Below are positions 8,635 through 18,817 of a stretch of 41,519 nt of DNA, piece after piece. A program made the position numbers and the translations under genes. Every line of letters starts with the position of its first letter. Position 1 is the first letter of the stretch. The DNA is from Proteiniphilum sp. X52 (GTDB lineage Bacteria > Bacteroidota > Bacteroidia > Bacteroidales > Dysgonomonadaceae), in the NCBI RefSeq assembly GCF_003712195.1, contig NZ_RDSD01000031.1, forward strand, positions 1-41,519, read 5' to 3'. The notes beneath the pieces are model-generated. The model was not told where the DNA came from and made no database searches. It saw only the letters and a program-made list of their open reading frames with translations.

Positions 8635-9549
8635 ATGCATTACGAAACACTCTTTCAGGAAATTCACAGCGAGTTGCAGTCGGTAGAAGACACCGGACAG
8701 GTAGCCGATTACATCCCTGAGTTAGCACATGTGAACCCCGATCAGTTCGGCGTGCACCTCACTACTGTCGGGGGTGAAGAATTTGCTTTCGGGGATGCAG
8801 AGAAGCGTTTTTCCATCCAAAGTATAGCCAAAGTATTCACTTTTGTCCTGGCTTATTCACGTATAAAGAGCAATATCTGGGAACGAACCGGGTTAGAGCC
8901 GGCGGGGACTCCGTTCAACTCTCTGGTTCAGTTGGAGTACGACAAAGGTATACCGCGTAACCCGTTTATCAACGCCGGTGCCATTGTGATCTGTGATATT
9001 CTTGCGAGTGAACTGGCTTCTCCAAAAGAAAATATCCTGTCGTTCATCCACAGAATAACGGGAACGGACAGTATCGACTATAATTCCAAAGTGGCACTAT
9101 CGGAGAAAAAAACCGGTTACAGAAACTATGCCCTGGTTAACCTGATGAAATCATTCGCCAACATCAAAAATGATATCGCCAGGGTGATGGATATTTATTT
9201 CCATATCTGCTCTATTGAGATGAGTTGCAAAGAGCTTTGCCGATCTTTTCTCTTTCTTGCCAACAACGGGATTGTTCCATTTTCCGGCGAGCAAATACTC
9301 ACCGCGAGTGGCACCAAAAGAGTCAACGCGCTCATGCAGACCTGCGGCTTTTACGATGAAGCCGGAGAGTTCACCTTTAAAGTGGGGTTACCTGGAAAAA
9401 GTGGTGTGGGCGGGGGTATAGTGGCAGTCCATCCGGAAAGGTACACCATTGCCGTATGGAGTCCACGCCTCAACAAAAAGGGAAATTCGTTCAAGGGGAT
9501 GTTGTTCTTGGAAGAGTTGACCTCCAGAACCAGCTCTTCCATTTTTTAA
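8635..9549 (+). CDS. glsA: Glutaminase A
   Basis: The 304-aa protein belongs to the serine-dependent beta-lactamase-like glutaminase family (L-glutamine to L-glutamate and ammonia, cytoplasmic). The nucleophile motif S63-x-x-K66 is present in 'RFSIQSIAKVF'. 'NPFINAGAI', 'NYALVNLMKSF' and the C-terminal 'LPGKSGVGGGI' are strongly conserved family blocks. Length is the normal 300-310 residues. The start at 8635 gives the expected N-terminus and follows the heptanucleotide array. It stands alone on the plus strand, divergent from the S46 peptidase. Both products would feed glutamate catabolism, though common regulation is only a guess. Confidence 0.95.
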   Translation: MHYETLFQEIHSELQSVEDTGQVADYIPELAHVNPDQFGVHLTTVGGEEFAFGDAEKRFSIQSIAKVFTFVLAYSRIKSNIWERTGLEPAGTPFNSLVQLEYDKGIPRNPFINAGAIVICDILASELASPKENILSFIHRITGTDSIDYNSKVALSEKKTGYRNYALVNLMKSFANIKNDIARVMDIYFHICSIEMSCKELCRSFLFLANNGIVPFSGEQILTASGTKRVNALMQTCGFYDEAGEFTFKVGLPGKSGVGGGIVAVHPERYTIAVWSPRLNKKGNSFKGMLFLEELTSRTSSSIF

Positions 9550-9672
9550 CGACGCGTGGACTTTTCTCATCGGGGGAATAAAAGCGAGGCCAACGGCTCT
9601 GAATGCCATCCATGGTTCCCAGAGGGTAAAGAGACGATTAATTCTTAAATTTACGAAAAAGGCCGGTGAATC

Positions 9673-9704
9673 ATTGGGCTTTAGCTTGAAAAGGGTTATT
9701 TTTG
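9673..9704 (+). promoter_or_regulatory. Putative Bacteroidetes promoter before the coiled-coil protein gene
   Basis: ATTG (9673-9676) is a near match to the TTTG -33 box. It lies 20 bases before TATTTTTG (9697-9704), a perfect TAnnTTTG -7 box. The start codon follows about 26 bases later. Prediction only. Confidence 0.45.
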
Positions 9705-9730
9705 CGGTCGATTGGAAAATAAGCACTTAG

Positions 9731-10621
9731 ATGAAGATAAACTTAAAAGAACGCACGCCACAGCTGATTGCCGTAATAGGTGTACTGGTCATTGTGATGG
9801 CTATTCTCATCGGATTTCTCATCACCAGGAACACACAGATGAGTGAGATGCAGCAGCAGTTCACTATCGATAAACAGGAATTGGAGGATGAATATGAAGC
9901 CATTTCATTGCAATACGAAGGGTTTAAGTTCAGTGTCCAGAACGACTCGCTGTTATATAAACTGGAGAATGAACAGGCAAAGGTGCTTCGTCTACAGGAA
10001 GAGCTTCGAATGACCAAAGCGAGCGATCAGGCTGAAATCAAACGGCTGAAGGATGAGCTGGCCACATTGCGCAAAATTCTTCGTTCCTATGTGCAGCAGA
10101 TTGATTCGCTCAACAGGCTCAATGAGCAACTGCGTGCGGAAAACCGGCAGATTACCGATCAATATCAGAAAACCTCTCAAACCCTCAGGCAGGTATCCCA
10201 GGAGCGGGAACAACTCTCGGAAAGAGTATCGTTGGCAGCGCAATTGGTTGCCACGAACATCAGCGCCAAGGCGGTAAATGACAGGGGCAAGGACCAGTCG
10301 CGCCTGAGCCGGAGCACACAGTTTGTAGTTTCCTTCACCATTGCCCGCAATATCACCGCGGAGCCGGGAGAGCGCACCGTATACGTCCGCATGATGACAC
10401 CCGACGGATCGGTCCTCTCAAAAAGCCCGTCCAACACCTTCCCTTATGAGAACGGAAATATTCTCTATTCTATGAAACGCATCGTAGAATACGGCGGCGA
10501 GGAAATACCGGTCACCATGTACTGGGATATTGAAGAATTTCTGATGCCCGGCACTTACAAAGCCGATATCTTTGCCGACGGACATCATATCGGTGCGTAT
10601 AGTTTCGATATGAAAGAATAG
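9731..10621 (+). CDS. Membrane-anchored coiled-coil protein, conserved hypothetical
   Basis: I do not recognise a named family. The 296-aa product has a short positively charged N-terminus, one membrane helix (about residues 11-31, 'LIAVIGVLVIVMAILIGFLI') and then a long charged heptad-rich coiled coil (about 38-165) rich in Glu, Lys, Gln and Leu. The C-terminal domain of about 115 residues is beta-rich with 'SFTIARNITAEPGERTVYVR' and ends in 'YKADIFADG...YSFDMKE', resembling an immunoglobulin-like sandwich. The predicted topology is a single-pass protein with the coiled coil and sandwich on the periplasmic side. A structural or cell-envelope scaffolding role is possible but unproven. A small secreted-protein gene follows on the same strand after about 117 bases. 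Confidence 0.75.
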   Translation: MKINLKERTPQLIAVIGVLVIVMAILIGFLITRNTQMSEMQQQFTIDKQELEDEYEAISLQYEGFKFSVQNDSLLYKLENEQAKVLRLQEELRMTKASDQAEIKRLKDELATLRKILRSYVQQIDSLNRLNEQLRAENRQITDQYQKTSQTLRQVSQEREQLSERVSLAAQLVATNISAKAVNDRGKDQSRLSRSTQFVVSFTIARNITAEPGERTVYVRMMTPDGSVLSKSPSNTFPYENGNILYSMKRIVEYGGEEIPVTMYWDIEEFLMPGTYKADIFADGHHIGAYSFDMKE

Positions 10622-10738
10622 CATTTTTCGTCGTTTTAACATTCCGATAAATTTCTTTAACGGAAAATCATGCAGCATTTCCGGAATGCAGGCATCTATA
10701 GGAGTAAACGCCCGCTTTCCGGTAATAACAATGAACAG

Positions 10739-11227
10739 ATGAAAAATGCTTCCTGTTTGATACCTTTGTGTATACTACTATTCGGATTAATCGTGACGGA
10801 ATTAGATGCACAGGACTTGAATGATGAAATGAAAAAAAGGCTTCGTCAGTCACTCATTACGCCCGAAAAACAATCCGGAGAGCAACAATATCAACATTCT
10901 CCCCAGATATTGCCAGAGCAAGACAAAGAAATCCTCAAAGTGTCTCCAACCACCAGGCTTCCCACAAGAGGAGACAAGATACAGTTACTTAATCCACCGG
11001 AAAAATACAAAACACACATAAATACGACAGTCACCAATGCTCCTCCCATCAATCAACGACCGGCAGGATCGGTTCGGTATGAGTTTGTGGGAAAGAATAT
11101 GCAAATAATCCCCACCGGCGGCCAAATAGTGAACCCTTCCGGCCGGGATTTCGATCCAATCCGTGCCCGCAACAGGAAAAGGCACGAAAGAACCGACCGG
11201 CTGGTTAAAGCCTATAATAACGAGTAG
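10739..11227 (+). CDS. Small secreted hypothetical protein
   Basis: The start was set at 10739 because it places a good signal peptide first ('MKNASCLIPLCILLFGLIV' ending near LDAQ). The longer frame from 10670 adds 23 residues of unlikely sequence. The mature part, about 135 residues, is polar, Pro- and Gln-rich, and low in hydrophobic segments ('TPEKQSGEQQYQHSPQILPE', 'TRLPTRGDKIQLLNPPEKYK'). It ends in a basic stretch ('RARNRKRHERTDRLVKAYN'). No family is recognised. It lies convergent with ligA, 37 bases apart. Confidence 0.65.
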   Translation: MKNASCLIPLCILLFGLIVTELDAQDLNDEMKKRLRQSLITPEKQSGEQQYQHSPQILPEQDKEILKVSPTTRLPTRGDKIQLLNPPEKYKTHINTTVTNAPPINQRPAGSVRYEFVGKNMQIIPTGGQIVNPSGRDFDPIRARNRKRHERTDRLVKAYNNE

Positions 11228-11264
11228 GGTAAAGCAAGATCATGGGATAGGGTGAACCGCCCGT

Positions 11265-13298
<2,034 letters not shown>

Positions 13299-13438
13299 TC
13301 AGATCACCACCGGCCATCTTATCTCTTTTGCGATGGTAAAGATAGTATAAAATTTAGGAAGTTAAAGGGTTAATCGGCGTTTTCGTCTTCACTGTTATTT
13401 TATTTCTTATCATATATTGACTTAGCCCTATTTCACAT

Positions 13439-13660
13439 TCAGCTCATCTGAAACGGTTCCAGGACACGACAAGTCACGGAGGTCAAAGCATCGCATTCAC
13501 CAAAAGCGTTTTCCATAATGTATTCTACTGAATTGGGTATTATGACAGACTTTAAGCTTTCACACCTGTAAAAAGCACAAGTTCCAATAGACTTCTCCGA
13601 ATTTGGGATGACAATGGAGTCTAAGGCTGAACATTTCCAGTATTTGCTAGTTGCTTTATA
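13439..13660 (-). pseudogene. BspA-type leucine-rich-repeat (LRR_5) gene relic
   Basis: The 526-base gap between ligA and the AraC gene is not empty. The minus strand carries an open stretch of 73 codons with two and a half classic LRR_5 units ('LDSIVIPNS.KSIGTCAFYRC', then 'LKSVIIPNSVEYIMENAFGEC', then 'LTSVT'). It ends in 'RVLEPFQMS' and a TGA. No start codon, signal peptide or further repeats are present, and an in-frame stop lies just upstream. BspA-like proteins are surface leucine-rich-repeat proteins of Bacteroidales. This is the dead 3' end of one. The rest of the gap (13266-13438 and 13661-13791) shows nothing definite. Confidence 0.7.
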
Positions 13661-13791
13661 TCAGCGACTTGTGGATTAAATGGTGGAAAAGTGATGGCGT
13701 AGATTCTGTTAAGAGAGAAAAATCTGACGATTTAACATTTTTAACTTTTTGTAACGAAAATAAAAGTGGCGATACACGTACTTAATCTCTA

Positions 13792-14685
13792 TTATTTCTT
13801 CTGATACTCGCTTGGCAGGAGGCCGAAACGCTGTTTGAAGGCACGGGTGAAGTGTTGGGGGTAGTTGAAGCCGAGAGTGTAGGCGGTCTCGGTGGTGGAG
13901 AGGCCGTGGACGAGGCAGCTCTTGGCACGGTCGAGTACGAAGTCGCGGATGGTTTGGCTGGCGCTCTTGCCCGTGGTCTCGCGGATGAGGTCGCCGAAAT
14001 AGTTGGGCGACAGGCATAGTTCCGAGGCGCAGTATTTCACGGTGGGAAGGCCGTGCTCGGCTTGTCGGTTCTCGTCGTAGTATTTGGCCAACAGGTGTTC
14101 AAAGCGGGTCAGCAGGTCGGTGGACTGTGGCTGCATGGCCTTAAACTGGCGGATGTAGAAGCGTCGGCAGTATTGCAGGATGAGGTCGAGTAGCGAGATG
14201 AGGATCGGCTGCTGCGCCTCGTCGCGCTTGCCTCGTATTTCAGAGCGCATCCGCCTGAGGCAGTCCACAATGGTCTGGCGCTCCTCCGGAGCCATCAGCA
14301 AGGCCTCGTTGCTGCTGTAACTGAAGAAATGAAACTGCTGCATCTGCTGTTCGAGGTAGGTACCACGGACAAAGTCGTGTGCGAACAGCAACGCCCAGCC
14401 GCGGATGTCGCCCCCCTGTCCCCGTTCCTCGGCACCGCCCACCTGTCCGGGCGCCACGCAGATGAGTGTGCCCTCCGAGTATTCGTAATGTGACGTGCCA
14501 TAGACGAGGTTGCTCTGGTGGTCGTCGCGCAGGAAGATGCCATAGACATCAAAGCGGTTCACCGTGTCCTGCATGCCCGTCAGTTCGTCGAAATGAACGA
14601 CGCTCAGCAGCGGATGCTCCGTCGGTGCCCCCACGATGGCGTTATAGTCCGCCACGCTCCGGATATGATGCAGTTTCCTTGCCAT
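13792..14685 (-). CDS. AraC-family transcriptional regulator
   Basis: The start at 14685 gives a 297-aa protein beginning 'MARKLHHIRSVADYNAIVG'; the longer reading from 14718 adds 11 residues and is less likely. The N-terminal about 180 residues form a cupin-like sensor domain ('FDVYGIFLRDDHQSNLVYG'). The C-terminal about 100 residues hold the paired helix-turn-helix of AraC/XylS regulators ('ASELCLSPNYFGDLIRETTG' and 'TETAYTLGFNYPQHFTRAF', ending 'GLLPSEYQKK'). It is divergent from an aldo/keto reductase gene across 125 bases, so it very probably controls the reductase cluster. GC content rises sharply from this gene onward, unlike the flanking genes, which suggests acquisition with the cluster. 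Confidence 0.9.
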   Translation of the reverse strand: MARKLHHIRSVADYNAIVGAPTEHPLLSVVHFDELTGMQDTVNRFDVYGIFLRDDHQSNLVYGTSHYEYSEGTLICVAPGQVGGAEERGQGGDIRGWALLFAHDFVRGTYLEQQMQQFHFFSYSSNEALLMAPEERQTIVDCLRRMRSEIRGKRDEAQQPILISLLDLILQYCRRFYIRQFKAMQPQSTDLLTRFEHLLAKYYDENRQAEHGLPTVKYCASELCLSPNYFGDLIRETTGKSASQTIRDFVLDRAKSCLVHGLSTTETAYTLGFNYPQHFTRAFKQRFGLLPSEYQKK

Positions 14686-14810
14686 TTTCGAGTGCAAAGG
14701 TACAAAAAAGCGCAACAATCCGTAAAAATGGTAAATAAATCCGTTCTAACCATACGTCCGCATTGGTATTTTATGCCGAATTTTGCAGCAGAAATCAATT
14801 TAATTGCAAT

Positions 14811-15650
14811 ATGGAATATGTAAAGTTAAACAACGGAGTGAAGATGCCACAACTGGGCCTGGGCACCTTCCAGAGCAACGATGCAGCCCTATGTGAACAA
14901 ACAATCCTTGAAGCGCTGAAGGTGGGCTACCGCCTCATCGACACGGCGCAGGGGTATGGCAACGAGAAGTATATCGGCAACGCGCTGGCACGCACCGACG
15001 TGCCCCGTGAGGAACTGTTCATCGTCACCAAGGTGTGGTTCAGGAACCACGAGGACTGCCGCCGCTCCATCCTGCAGTCGATGGCCGACCTGCGCGTCGA
15101 TTACCTCGACCTCGTGCTGATTCACTGGCCGTTCGGCGACACCTACAGGGCCTGGCGCGACATGGAGGCGCTCTATGCCGAGGGGAAGATTCGCGCCATC
15201 GGCGTATCGAACTACAACGCCGACCGCCTGATAGATCTCATTCAGTACAACAAGGTGGTGCCCGCCGTGAACCAGATTGAGACCAACCTCCAGTCGCAGC
15301 AGCAGGAGAACCGCGAGTGGATGGAGAAACTGGGCGTGCAGCACATGGGCTACGGGCCCTTCGGACAAGGCCGCATCAACGACATCTACGACGACCCCGC
15401 GCTGACCGCCATCGCCGCGAAGTACGACAAGACCTCGCGCCAGGTCGTCCTCCGCTTCATGCTCCAGATGGGCGTCGTGCTCATTCCCAAGACCGTCAAC
15501 CCCGCCCGTCTGCGCGAGAACATCGACATCTTCGATTTCGAACTGACGCCCACCGAGATGCAGACTCTCAGCCGCATGGACAAGTCCCAGCCGCTGATTG
15601 GCAACCCGCAGAATCCCGCGCTGGTGGAATCATCGGCGAAGTGGGGATGA
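14811..15650 (+). CDS. Aldo/keto reductase (AKR5-like, diketogluconate-reductase type)
   Basis: The start at 14811 gives 279 residues and the standard N-terminus 'MEYVKLNNGVKMPQLGLGTF'. The catalytic tetrad is visible: D44 and Y49 ('LIDTAQGYGNE'), K74 ('IVTKVW') and H105 ('LIHWP'). NADPH-binding signatures 'GVSNYNADRL' and 'IPKTVNPARLREN' are in place. The enzyme should reduce small aldehydes or ketones with NADPH; the real substrate is unknown. First gene of the cluster divergent from the AraC regulator. The sequence is clearly GC-richer than the genes beyond 18.8 kb. Confidence 0.92.
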   Translation: MEYVKLNNGVKMPQLGLGTFQSNDAALCEQTILEALKVGYRLIDTAQGYGNEKYIGNALARTDVPREELFIVTKVWFRNHEDCRRSILQSMADLRVDYLDLVLIHWPFGDTYRAWRDMEALYAEGKIRAIGVSNYNADRLIDLIQYNKVVPAVNQIETNLQSQQQENREWMEKLGVQHMGYGPFGQGRINDIYDDPALTAIAAKYDKTSRQVVLRFMLQMGVVLIPKTVNPARLRENIDIFDFELTPTEMQTLSRMDKSQPLIGNPQNPALVESSAKWG

Positions 15651-15669
15651 TAATACAATAAAAACAACC

Positions 15670-15885
15670 ATGATGGAGGCTCTCTGGAACAGGAAGGCTT
15701 GCCGCGAGTTCAGCGACAGGAGCCTGACGGAGCAGCAGTTGTCGAACCTGCTCTGGGCGGTCACGGGGCTGGCGGCCGTCATCCGTGGCACGATGGACCG
15801 CGAAGCTCTGCAGAAACTGCTGGGTCTGATGTCGGGACAGGAGCCGATGCTCAACTGCCCCGTAGGCTATGCGAAACAACATTAA
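15670..15885 (+). pseudogene. Internally deleted nitroreductase-family gene (N- and C-termini joined in frame)
   Basis: The 71-codon frame begins with a nitroreductase N-terminus ('ALWNRKACREFSDRSLTEQQ' then 'LSNLLWAVTG'). It passes straight into a nitroreductase/SagB-type C-terminus ('AAVIRGTMDREALQKLLGL...PVGYAKQH'). About 100-130 residues that hold most of the FMN site and dimer core are absent. The join (about codon 35) keeps the frame, so a short peptide could still be made, but it cannot be a working flavoenzyme. It overlaps neither neighbour and sits between two reductase genes of the cluster. Confidence 0.7.
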
Positions 15886-15898
15886 AGGCAATCAGGAT

Positions 15899-16909
15899 AT
15901 GGAGAAGCGAAGATTAGGAACGATTGAGGTGTCGCCCATCGGCATGGGCTGCATGGCGTTCTCGCACGGCTACGGCGAGGTGCCTGCGGAGGGGTATGCG
16001 CTGGAGGCCATCCGACGGGCGTATGACTACGGCTGCACGTTCTTTGACACGGCGGAGGCCTACGGCGGCCAGCAATTCTGGCCGGGGCACAACGAGCAGT
16101 TGCTGGGCAAGGCGGTAAAGGGATTCCGCAAAGAGGTGGTGCTGGCAACGAAGTTCCATTTCGGGGCGGTTTCCTTTGAAAACGATGCTCAGGTGGAGCA
16201 CATCATCCGCGAGCATATCAGCCTGTCCTTGAAGCATCTGGATACCGACTACATCGACCTGTACTACCTGCATCGCATCAGCCGTCAGATTCCCGTGGAG
16301 TCTGTTGCCCTGTCCATGGGGAAACTAATCCGTGAAGGAATCATCAGGGCCTGGGGACTGTCGCAGGTCTCAGGCGAGACGCTGCGCCGTGCCCACGAGG
16401 TGACGCCTGTCTCGGCCGTCCAGAACATCTACTCGATGGTGGAGCGCGACTGCGAGGCGGAGGTGTTTCCCTACGCCCTGCAGCACGGCATCGGCGTGGT
16501 GCCGTTCTCGCCCGTCGCCAGCGGACTGCTCTCTGGGCGCATCACCGCCGAGACCGACTTCAGCCATTCGGACGACGTGCGCAAGTTCGTGCCGCAACTG
16601 ACCCGCAAGAACATCGAGGCCAACGAACCGCTTCTGGCGCAGCTCCACGACTACGCCGACCGCAAGCAGGCCACGATGGCACAGGTGTCGCTGGCGTGGA
16701 TGCTCCACAAGTACCCCAACGTCGTGCCCATCCCCGGCTCACGTAACCAGGAGCGCATCTTGGAGAACCTCGGCGCATGGAACGTCACCCTGACCGACGC
16801 GGAGTTTGCCGAACTAGAGCAGACCCTCGACAGCATTGAAATTCACGGCCATCGCGGCATCGTGGAGTTCGAGGGCGACAGCATGCAGCAGTGGAATCGG
16901 GAGAAATAA
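15899..16909 (+). CDS. Aldo/keto reductase (YajO/AKR11-13-like)
   Basis: The start at 15899 ('MEKRRLGTIEVSPIGMGCMA') gives 336 residues. The tetrad is D50 and Y55 ('FFDTAEAYGGQ'), K85 ('LATKFHFG') and H125 ('YYLHRI'). The C-terminal cofactor motif 'VPIPGSRNQERILENLGAW' is present, as in the long-form potassium-channel-beta/Tas-like branch. Predicted cytoplasmic NADPH-dependent reductase of unknown substrate. It begins 13 bases after the deleted nitroreductase frame ends and is likely co-transcribed with the first reductase gene. Confidence 0.92.
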   Translation: MEKRRLGTIEVSPIGMGCMAFSHGYGEVPAEGYALEAIRRAYDYGCTFFDTAEAYGGQQFWPGHNEQLLGKAVKGFRKEVVLATKFHFGAVSFENDAQVEHIIREHISLSLKHLDTDYIDLYYLHRISRQIPVESVALSMGKLIREGIIRAWGLSQVSGETLRRAHEVTPVSAVQNIYSMVERDCEAEVFPYALQHGIGVVPFSPVASGLLSGRITAETDFSHSDDVRKFVPQLTRKNIEANEPLLAQLHDYADRKQATMAQVSLAWMLHKYPNVVPIPGSRNQERILENLGAWNVTLTDAEFAELEQTLDSIEIHGHRGIVEFEGDSMQQWNREK

Positions 16910-16932
16910 TCAAATCAAAACAATTAAACATT

Positions 16933-17078
16933 ATGGCAAAAATAGCATTATGAACCTGGGCCTGGGGCGCAGGAGCATTTGGAGGAGACGCAGTATTCGG
17001 CAGCAAGACCGACGTAGAAACACTTAAGCCCGTATTCGACGCGGCGATGAAAGCAGGACTGAACCTGTGGGACACGGC
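16933..17078 (+). pseudogene. Aldo/keto reductase N-terminal relic with in-frame TGA
   Basis: From the ATG at 16933 the frame reads 'MAKIAL', then TGA at codon 7, then 'TWAWGAGAFGGDAVFG' and 'PVFDAAMKAGLNLWDTAT'. This is a canonical aldo/keto reductase N-terminus up to the catalytic Asp of 'DTA'. It then breaks off into unrelated sequence. The TGA replaces what is normally a small residue before TW. Both the stop and the truncation indicate a dead gene. It fills half of the 311-base gap between reductase 2 and the lipoprotein. Confidence 0.65.
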
Positions 17079-17177
17079 AACGAACCCGACCTTGCTCCCT
17101 ATCGTGAGATGATACTCCACAAGAATGCCGAGTGGCTCTTCGGCCATTCTGAGAAAACAACAACTAACAAACAATAA
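17079..17177 (+). pseudogene. C-terminal tail of an amidohydrolase-like gene
   Basis: In a different frame from the preceding reductase relic, the DNA reads 'NEPDLAPYREMILHKNAEWL' and then 'FGHSEKTTTNKQ', followed by TAA. The pattern '..I.(Y/H)KNAE.LFG' is the usual C-terminus of PF04909-type amidohydrolases. Only about 32 codons remain, fused by deletion to the reductase relic. The identification rests on this short motif. Confidence 0.4.
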
Positions 17178-17220
17178 TTATGGAGCACATAAGACTTTAG
17201 GATATTAAACAACCACAAAA

Positions 17221-17637
17221 ATGAAAATGATTACAAGAATCTTGGCGGGACTGCTGACGATAGGCATGGCGGCCTGCTCACAGGGACAACAAAAGGAGGA
17301 GGTGCAGAGCATGACGATTACGGTCAATTTGAGGTACACTGGCACGGACGGCAATGCCAGGAAGTTCGCCGAGGAGATGATTTCCAGCGGAACCGTTGAC
17401 GCCATCAGGGTCGAGGAAGGCAACCTGCGGTATGAATACTACCAGTCGCTGGACGATCCCGAAACCATCCTGCTCATCGACAGTTGGGCTAATCAGGAAG
17501 CCATCGACAAACATCATGCTACACCCATGATGGACACCATTGTAAGGCTTCGCGAGAAGTATGACCTCCACATGAGCGTGGAACGCTATAAAAGTGTCGA
17601 AACACCGGAAGCGGAGAGCCAGTTTATCAGGAAATAG
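17221..17637 (+). CDS. Lipoprotein with antibiotic-biosynthesis-monooxygenase (ABM)-like domain
   Basis: The 138-aa product has a lipoprotein signal ('MKMITRILAGLLTIGMAACS', lipobox GMAAC with Cys19). An ABM-fold domain follows ('MTITVNLRYTGTDGNARKF', 'YEYYQSLDDPETILLIDSWA', 'EAIDKHHATPMMDTI'). ABM dimers include quinol monooxygenases such as YgiN and small-molecule-handling proteins. The His pair in 'KHHATP' matches the usual 'H..sph' position. Location in the cell envelope is inferred from the lipobox. It belongs to the AraC-associated reductase cluster. A role in oxidising or sensing quinone-like compounds is only a guess. Confidence 0.8.
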   Translation: MKMITRILAGLLTIGMAACSQGQQKEEVQSMTITVNLRYTGTDGNARKFAEEMISSGTVDAIRVEEGNLRYEYYQSLDDPETILLIDSWANQEAIDKHHATPMMDTIVRLREKYDLHMSVERYKSVETPEAESQFIRK

Positions 17638-17708
17638 AAACAATATGATAATATGATGAGACAGATGTAATTCAAAACGGTAAAAAAAGACATCAAATAA
17701 TCGTGATT

Positions 17709-18743
17709 ATGGAATACGTAAAACTTAGAAACTCTGACCTCAACGTGTCGCGCATCTGCCTTGGCTGCATGGGTTTCGGTGAGGCCAGTATCGGACAGCA
17801 CTCGTGGACGATTGGTGAGGAGCCGACACGTGAAATCATCCGTCGGTCGCTCGACCTCGGCGTGAACTTCTTTGATACGGCGATTGCCTATCAGTTGGGC
17901 ACCTCGGAGCAGTTCGTGGGCAGGGCGCTGAAGGATATGGCACGGCGCGAGGATGTGGTGGTGGCCACGAAGTTTCTGCCTCGCACGGAGGATGAAATCG
18001 CCAAGGGCATCAATGGCCGACAGCATGTATTGAACAACATTGACAGCAGCCTGAAGCACCTCGGCATGGACTATGTGGACTTGTACATCTACCACATTTG
18101 GGACTACAAGACGCCTGCGGAGGAGATTCTGGAGGGCATGAACGACGCAGTGCGGACGGGCAAGGCACGATATATCGGCATCGCCAACGCCTACGCTTAT
18201 CAGGTGGCGAAGATGAATACACTGGCTGAACAACGCGGCTGGGCGAAGTTCATTTCTGTGCAGAACCACTACAACCTGATTATGCGCGAGGAGGAACGCG
18301 AGATGTTCCCGTTCTGCCATGAAGAGAACATCGCCATGACCCCATACAGCGCACTGGCATCGGGCAAACTGGCCAAGCGTCCTGGTGAAACCTCGAAGCG
18401 TCAGCAGGAAGACTCTTTCATGCACTTCAAGTACGATGCCACCGCTGAGCAGGACAACCGCATCGTGGAGCGCGTCGTGGAACTGGCAGACCGATACGGT
18501 GTTGAAATGACGCAGATTTCCCTTGCCTGGTTGCTGACAAAAGTTGAGTCACCCATTGTCGGAGCCACTAAATTACATCATATCGAAGGAGCCGTCAAGT
18601 CGCTCGATGTCTGGCTGGCTGATGATGACATCCGCTATCTGGAAGAACCCTACGTGCCACACAACCTTTCGGGAGTGATGGCAGTCAACAAGCCTGCCAT
18701 GAGCGAAGAGCCTGTGTGGGTCAAGGCGGCGAAGAATAAATAA
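17709..18743 (+). CDS. Aldo/keto reductase (YajO-like)
   Basis: The ATG at 17709 is preferred over the GTG at 17703 because it yields 'MEYVKLRNSDLNVSRICLGC', the standard N-terminus. The 344-aa product has the tetrad D56 and Y61 ('FFDTAIAYQLG'), K88 ('VATKFLP') and H129 ('YIYHIWD'). The C-terminal 'SPIVGATKLHHIEGAVKSL' is the cofactor-binding segment of the long-form family. Third complete reductase of the island and its last gene. The following gene is on the other strand and has lower GC. Confidence 0.92.
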   Translation: MEYVKLRNSDLNVSRICLGCMGFGEASIGQHSWTIGEEPTREIIRRSLDLGVNFFDTAIAYQLGTSEQFVGRALKDMARREDVVVATKFLPRTEDEIAKGINGRQHVLNNIDSSLKHLGMDYVDLYIYHIWDYKTPAEEILEGMNDAVRTGKARYIGIANAYAYQVAKMNTLAEQRGWAKFISVQNHYNLIMREEEREMFPFCHEENIAMTPYSALASGKLAKRPGETSKRQQEDSFMHFKYDATAEQDNRIVERVVELADRYGVEMTQISLAWLLTKVESPIVGATKLHHIEGAVKSLDVWLADDDIRYLEEPYVPHNLSGVMAVNKPAMSEEPVWVKAAKNK

Positions 18744-18817
18744 AATAGCATTTTTATCATTTTTCACAGCGCCCCTATTCTTAATCAAGATGATAAAGCG
18801 ACAAATTATGGTGTTGG

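Noticed and set aside
17586-18425. 279-aa minus-strand open frame
   Set aside because: Antisense to an aldo/keto reductase with all catalytic residues; high GC lengthens shadow frames here.
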